Part shown: positions 58,601 through 61,600 of the stretch, piece after piece
Position numbering within the stretch: the stretch's first letter is position 1
Layout: the number at the start of each line of letters is the position of its first letter
Source: Pedobacter cryoconitis
Lineage (GTDB): Bacteria; Bacteroidota; Bacteroidia; Sphingobacteriales; Sphingobacteriaceae
Reading direction: 5' to 3'
NCBI RefSeq assembly: GCF_014207135.1
Contig: NZ_JACHCC010000001.1
Location: 124,001 to 188,000 of the forward strand
DNA length: 64,000 nucleotides
Position numbers and translations under genes: made by a program
The notes under the pieces: generated by a model
Databases searched by the model: none
Told to the model about the DNA's origin: nothing
The model's input: the letters and a program-made list of their open reading frames with translations, nothing else

Positions 58601-61600
58601 CAGCTATACGGCACCAGGAAATGCTACAGAAATGGCTTTGGCTATCATATGGCAGGATTTACTGCGTGTAGAACAAGTCGGTATACATGATAATTTCTTT
58701 GAGCTTGGAGGTGATTCCATTATTACAATACAGGCGGTAAGCCGTGCTAAAAGGGCTGGCTATGAGTTTCAGCCAAGAGATTTATTTATCAATCAGACTA
58801 TAGCAAGGTTAGCCGCATCGCTGCAATTATCTAAAACACGGGTGGTTGCCGGCGAACAGGGAATACTTACAGGTAATAGTGAATTATTACCTATACAACA
58901 ATGGTTCTTTGAAGAAGGAGGTACTGTTACTTCGCATTTTAATCAACAGACTTTATTAAATATTGATAAGTCGGTAGATAGTGGAACCATTTCTGCAGCG
59001 ATCAGTCAGCTGGTTTCATACCATGATGCCCTGCGTTTTACTTATCGTCAGACAGCCGGTGGCTGGGAGCAATCTTATGGAGAAAATACCGGAGATCTTG
59101 AAATCAAGGATCTGCAGCAGCTATCTGATCATTTAGTCGCTGAAGCGATTACACTGGAAAGTAACCGTGTGCAGGGTAGTCTTGACATCGGACAGGGAAT
59201 ACTGATCCGGGCGGTACTGATGCTGACACCAGAAAACGATATTTATAACCGTTTACTAATTGTAGTACACCATCTTGCCATAGACGGGGTATCATGGCGG
59301 ATTCTAGTGGAAGATCTGGCCTTCCTGCTTAAAACGCCGGGATCTGTCCTAAGTTCAGCCAAAAGCTATTCTTACAGGCAATGGTACCAGGCATTGAACA
59401 CCTATGGAAAGAGCCGGAACCTGTCTGAACAGGAAGGTTACTGGAAGTCGGCAGCTCAGCAGTATATTCCGCTCAGAACAGAAAAAAATGAATCTGGTGA
59501 AATTAGTACTGCGGATACAGCAACTTATATAGTTACGCTGGATGGGCTGCAGACACAACGATTGTTGCAGGATGTTCCCAAGGCTTATCATACAGAAATA
59601 AATGATATCCTGTTAAGTGCACTGGCACTGACATTGTCAGACTGGAATAATAACAGTAAAGTATCAATAGGACTGGAAGGACACGGACGTGAAGATATTG
59701 CAGCTGATTGCGATATCAGTCATACAGTGGGCTGGTTCACTAGTCTATACCCGGTATTACTGGATACCACGACTGGAAAAGAGCCAGGTGATGTGCTTAA
59801 GAATATTAAAGAACAGCTACGCCGGATACCTGCAAAGGGGATTGGTTATGGGGTGATGAAATATATCAACCGGGCTCCTTTCCTGCAAGGGAAAGATCCA
59901 TGGGATGTTGTATTTAATTACCTGGGACAATGGGATAATACAGCAACAGCGCAGGGACACCTGTCAACTGCTAAAGAAGATACGGGGGCATCGGCAAGTG
60001 CTGATTTTATCTTCCGTGATAAACTAGCAATTAACAGCGTTATCCGTAATGGCGAACTGGTAATTGACTTAGGTTATAGTACCAAACATTTTACCGCTGA
60101 TGGGGTTCAGAAACTTGCAGCAGCATATCTGTCCCATTTACAAACACTGATTGATCACTGTGCAACGCGGAAGGTTACTGCTTATACACCTTCAGATTAT
60201 GGATTAGGTCAGGAAATCACTTATCAGGAGATGGATGATTTTCTGGAGGAAACTTATTTGCATGCTCCGCGCAGAAACCAGGTGGAACGAATCTATCAGC
60301 TGAGCGGTCTTCAGTCGGGTATGTTATTTCACGGACTGTATGATGGTGAAGCAGGTAATTATGTAGAACAATTTACTACGGTTCTGAATGCTGTTGATGA
60401 ATCATTATTCATGAAGAGCTGGGAATGGGTTATGCAAAAGCATACCATCCTGAGAAGTGCTTTTTACTATGACACTTTTAATATCCCAGTGCAGTGTGTT
60501 TACAAACAGGTACAGTTGCCACTGACGGTTTTTGATTACCGTCACCTGAATTCTGCTATGCAGGAGAAGGCTATTATGGAGTATTCATCGGCTGACCGCC
60601 TGGAAGGTTTTGATTTTACGGCTGCTCCGCTGATGCGTATCTGTCTTTCCCGTCTGGATAATAACCGTACTCACCTGATCTGGAGTTTCCATCATATTTT
60701 ACTGGATGGATGGTCGGTACCACTGGTATTACAGGAATTGCTGGAAGCTTATGAGCAATTGGCTACGGGTAAACCTTTGCCGGTTATAGTAGTAGACCGT
60801 TATGAAGATTATATCCATTATATCCAGCAGGATGATAACGGTAAGGCAGAAACGCACTGGCGGAATTATCTGCAACATATTACAGAAGGTAGCCTGCTAC
60901 CATTTGTCGGTACTTCGGCCGACCGGACAAAAGGTGTGGGTGATTACAGTCTGAAACATTTAACTGTAAACCCTGAAATAACGGCCCTGCTGGCAGGTTA
61001 TGCGCAGCGTAACCATATTACAATGAATACCTTAATGCAGGGGGTCTGGGCTTGTTTGTTAGCGCAGTATACCGGTCGTCCTGAGGTTACTTATGGAGTG
61101 ACTGTATCAGGCCGTCCGGAAGCATTACCTGGAATTGAACAGGCAGTGGGTATGTATATTAATACTTTATTACTGGCAACAACAGTGAAGGATGAACCAT
61201 TATCTGACTGGCTAAAACAAATCCAGGCCGATCAGTTGCATAACCGTGAATATCAGTATACACCGTTGAATGAGCTGAAACGCTGGGCAGCTGTAGAAGG
61301 AGAGCTGTTTGATACTTTACTGGTCTTTGAAAACTATCCTGTCAGCGAAGTACTGGAAGCTCAGACATGGCAATTGAAGATGGAAGATGCTTCAATTACT
61401 TCACAGACCAACTATCCATTATGGCTGGTGATTATGGCCGGAGCAGAAATTAATATCCGTTTTGAATATAATACTGCATTACTGGATGAAAGATATGTAA
61501 ATAGTATAGCGGGGCATTTTGAACAAGTCTTGTTACAGCTGGCTGCAGAAGATGCTGTAGTGCCGTCAGATCTTGTTTTATTAACTAAACAAGAACGTCT

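Noticed and set aside
42060..59591. Many minus-strand open frames of 60-130 codons inside the NRPS region
   Set aside because: They lie opposite a continuous, motif-rich plus-strand frame and encode no recognisable domains; they are shadows of the NRPS.
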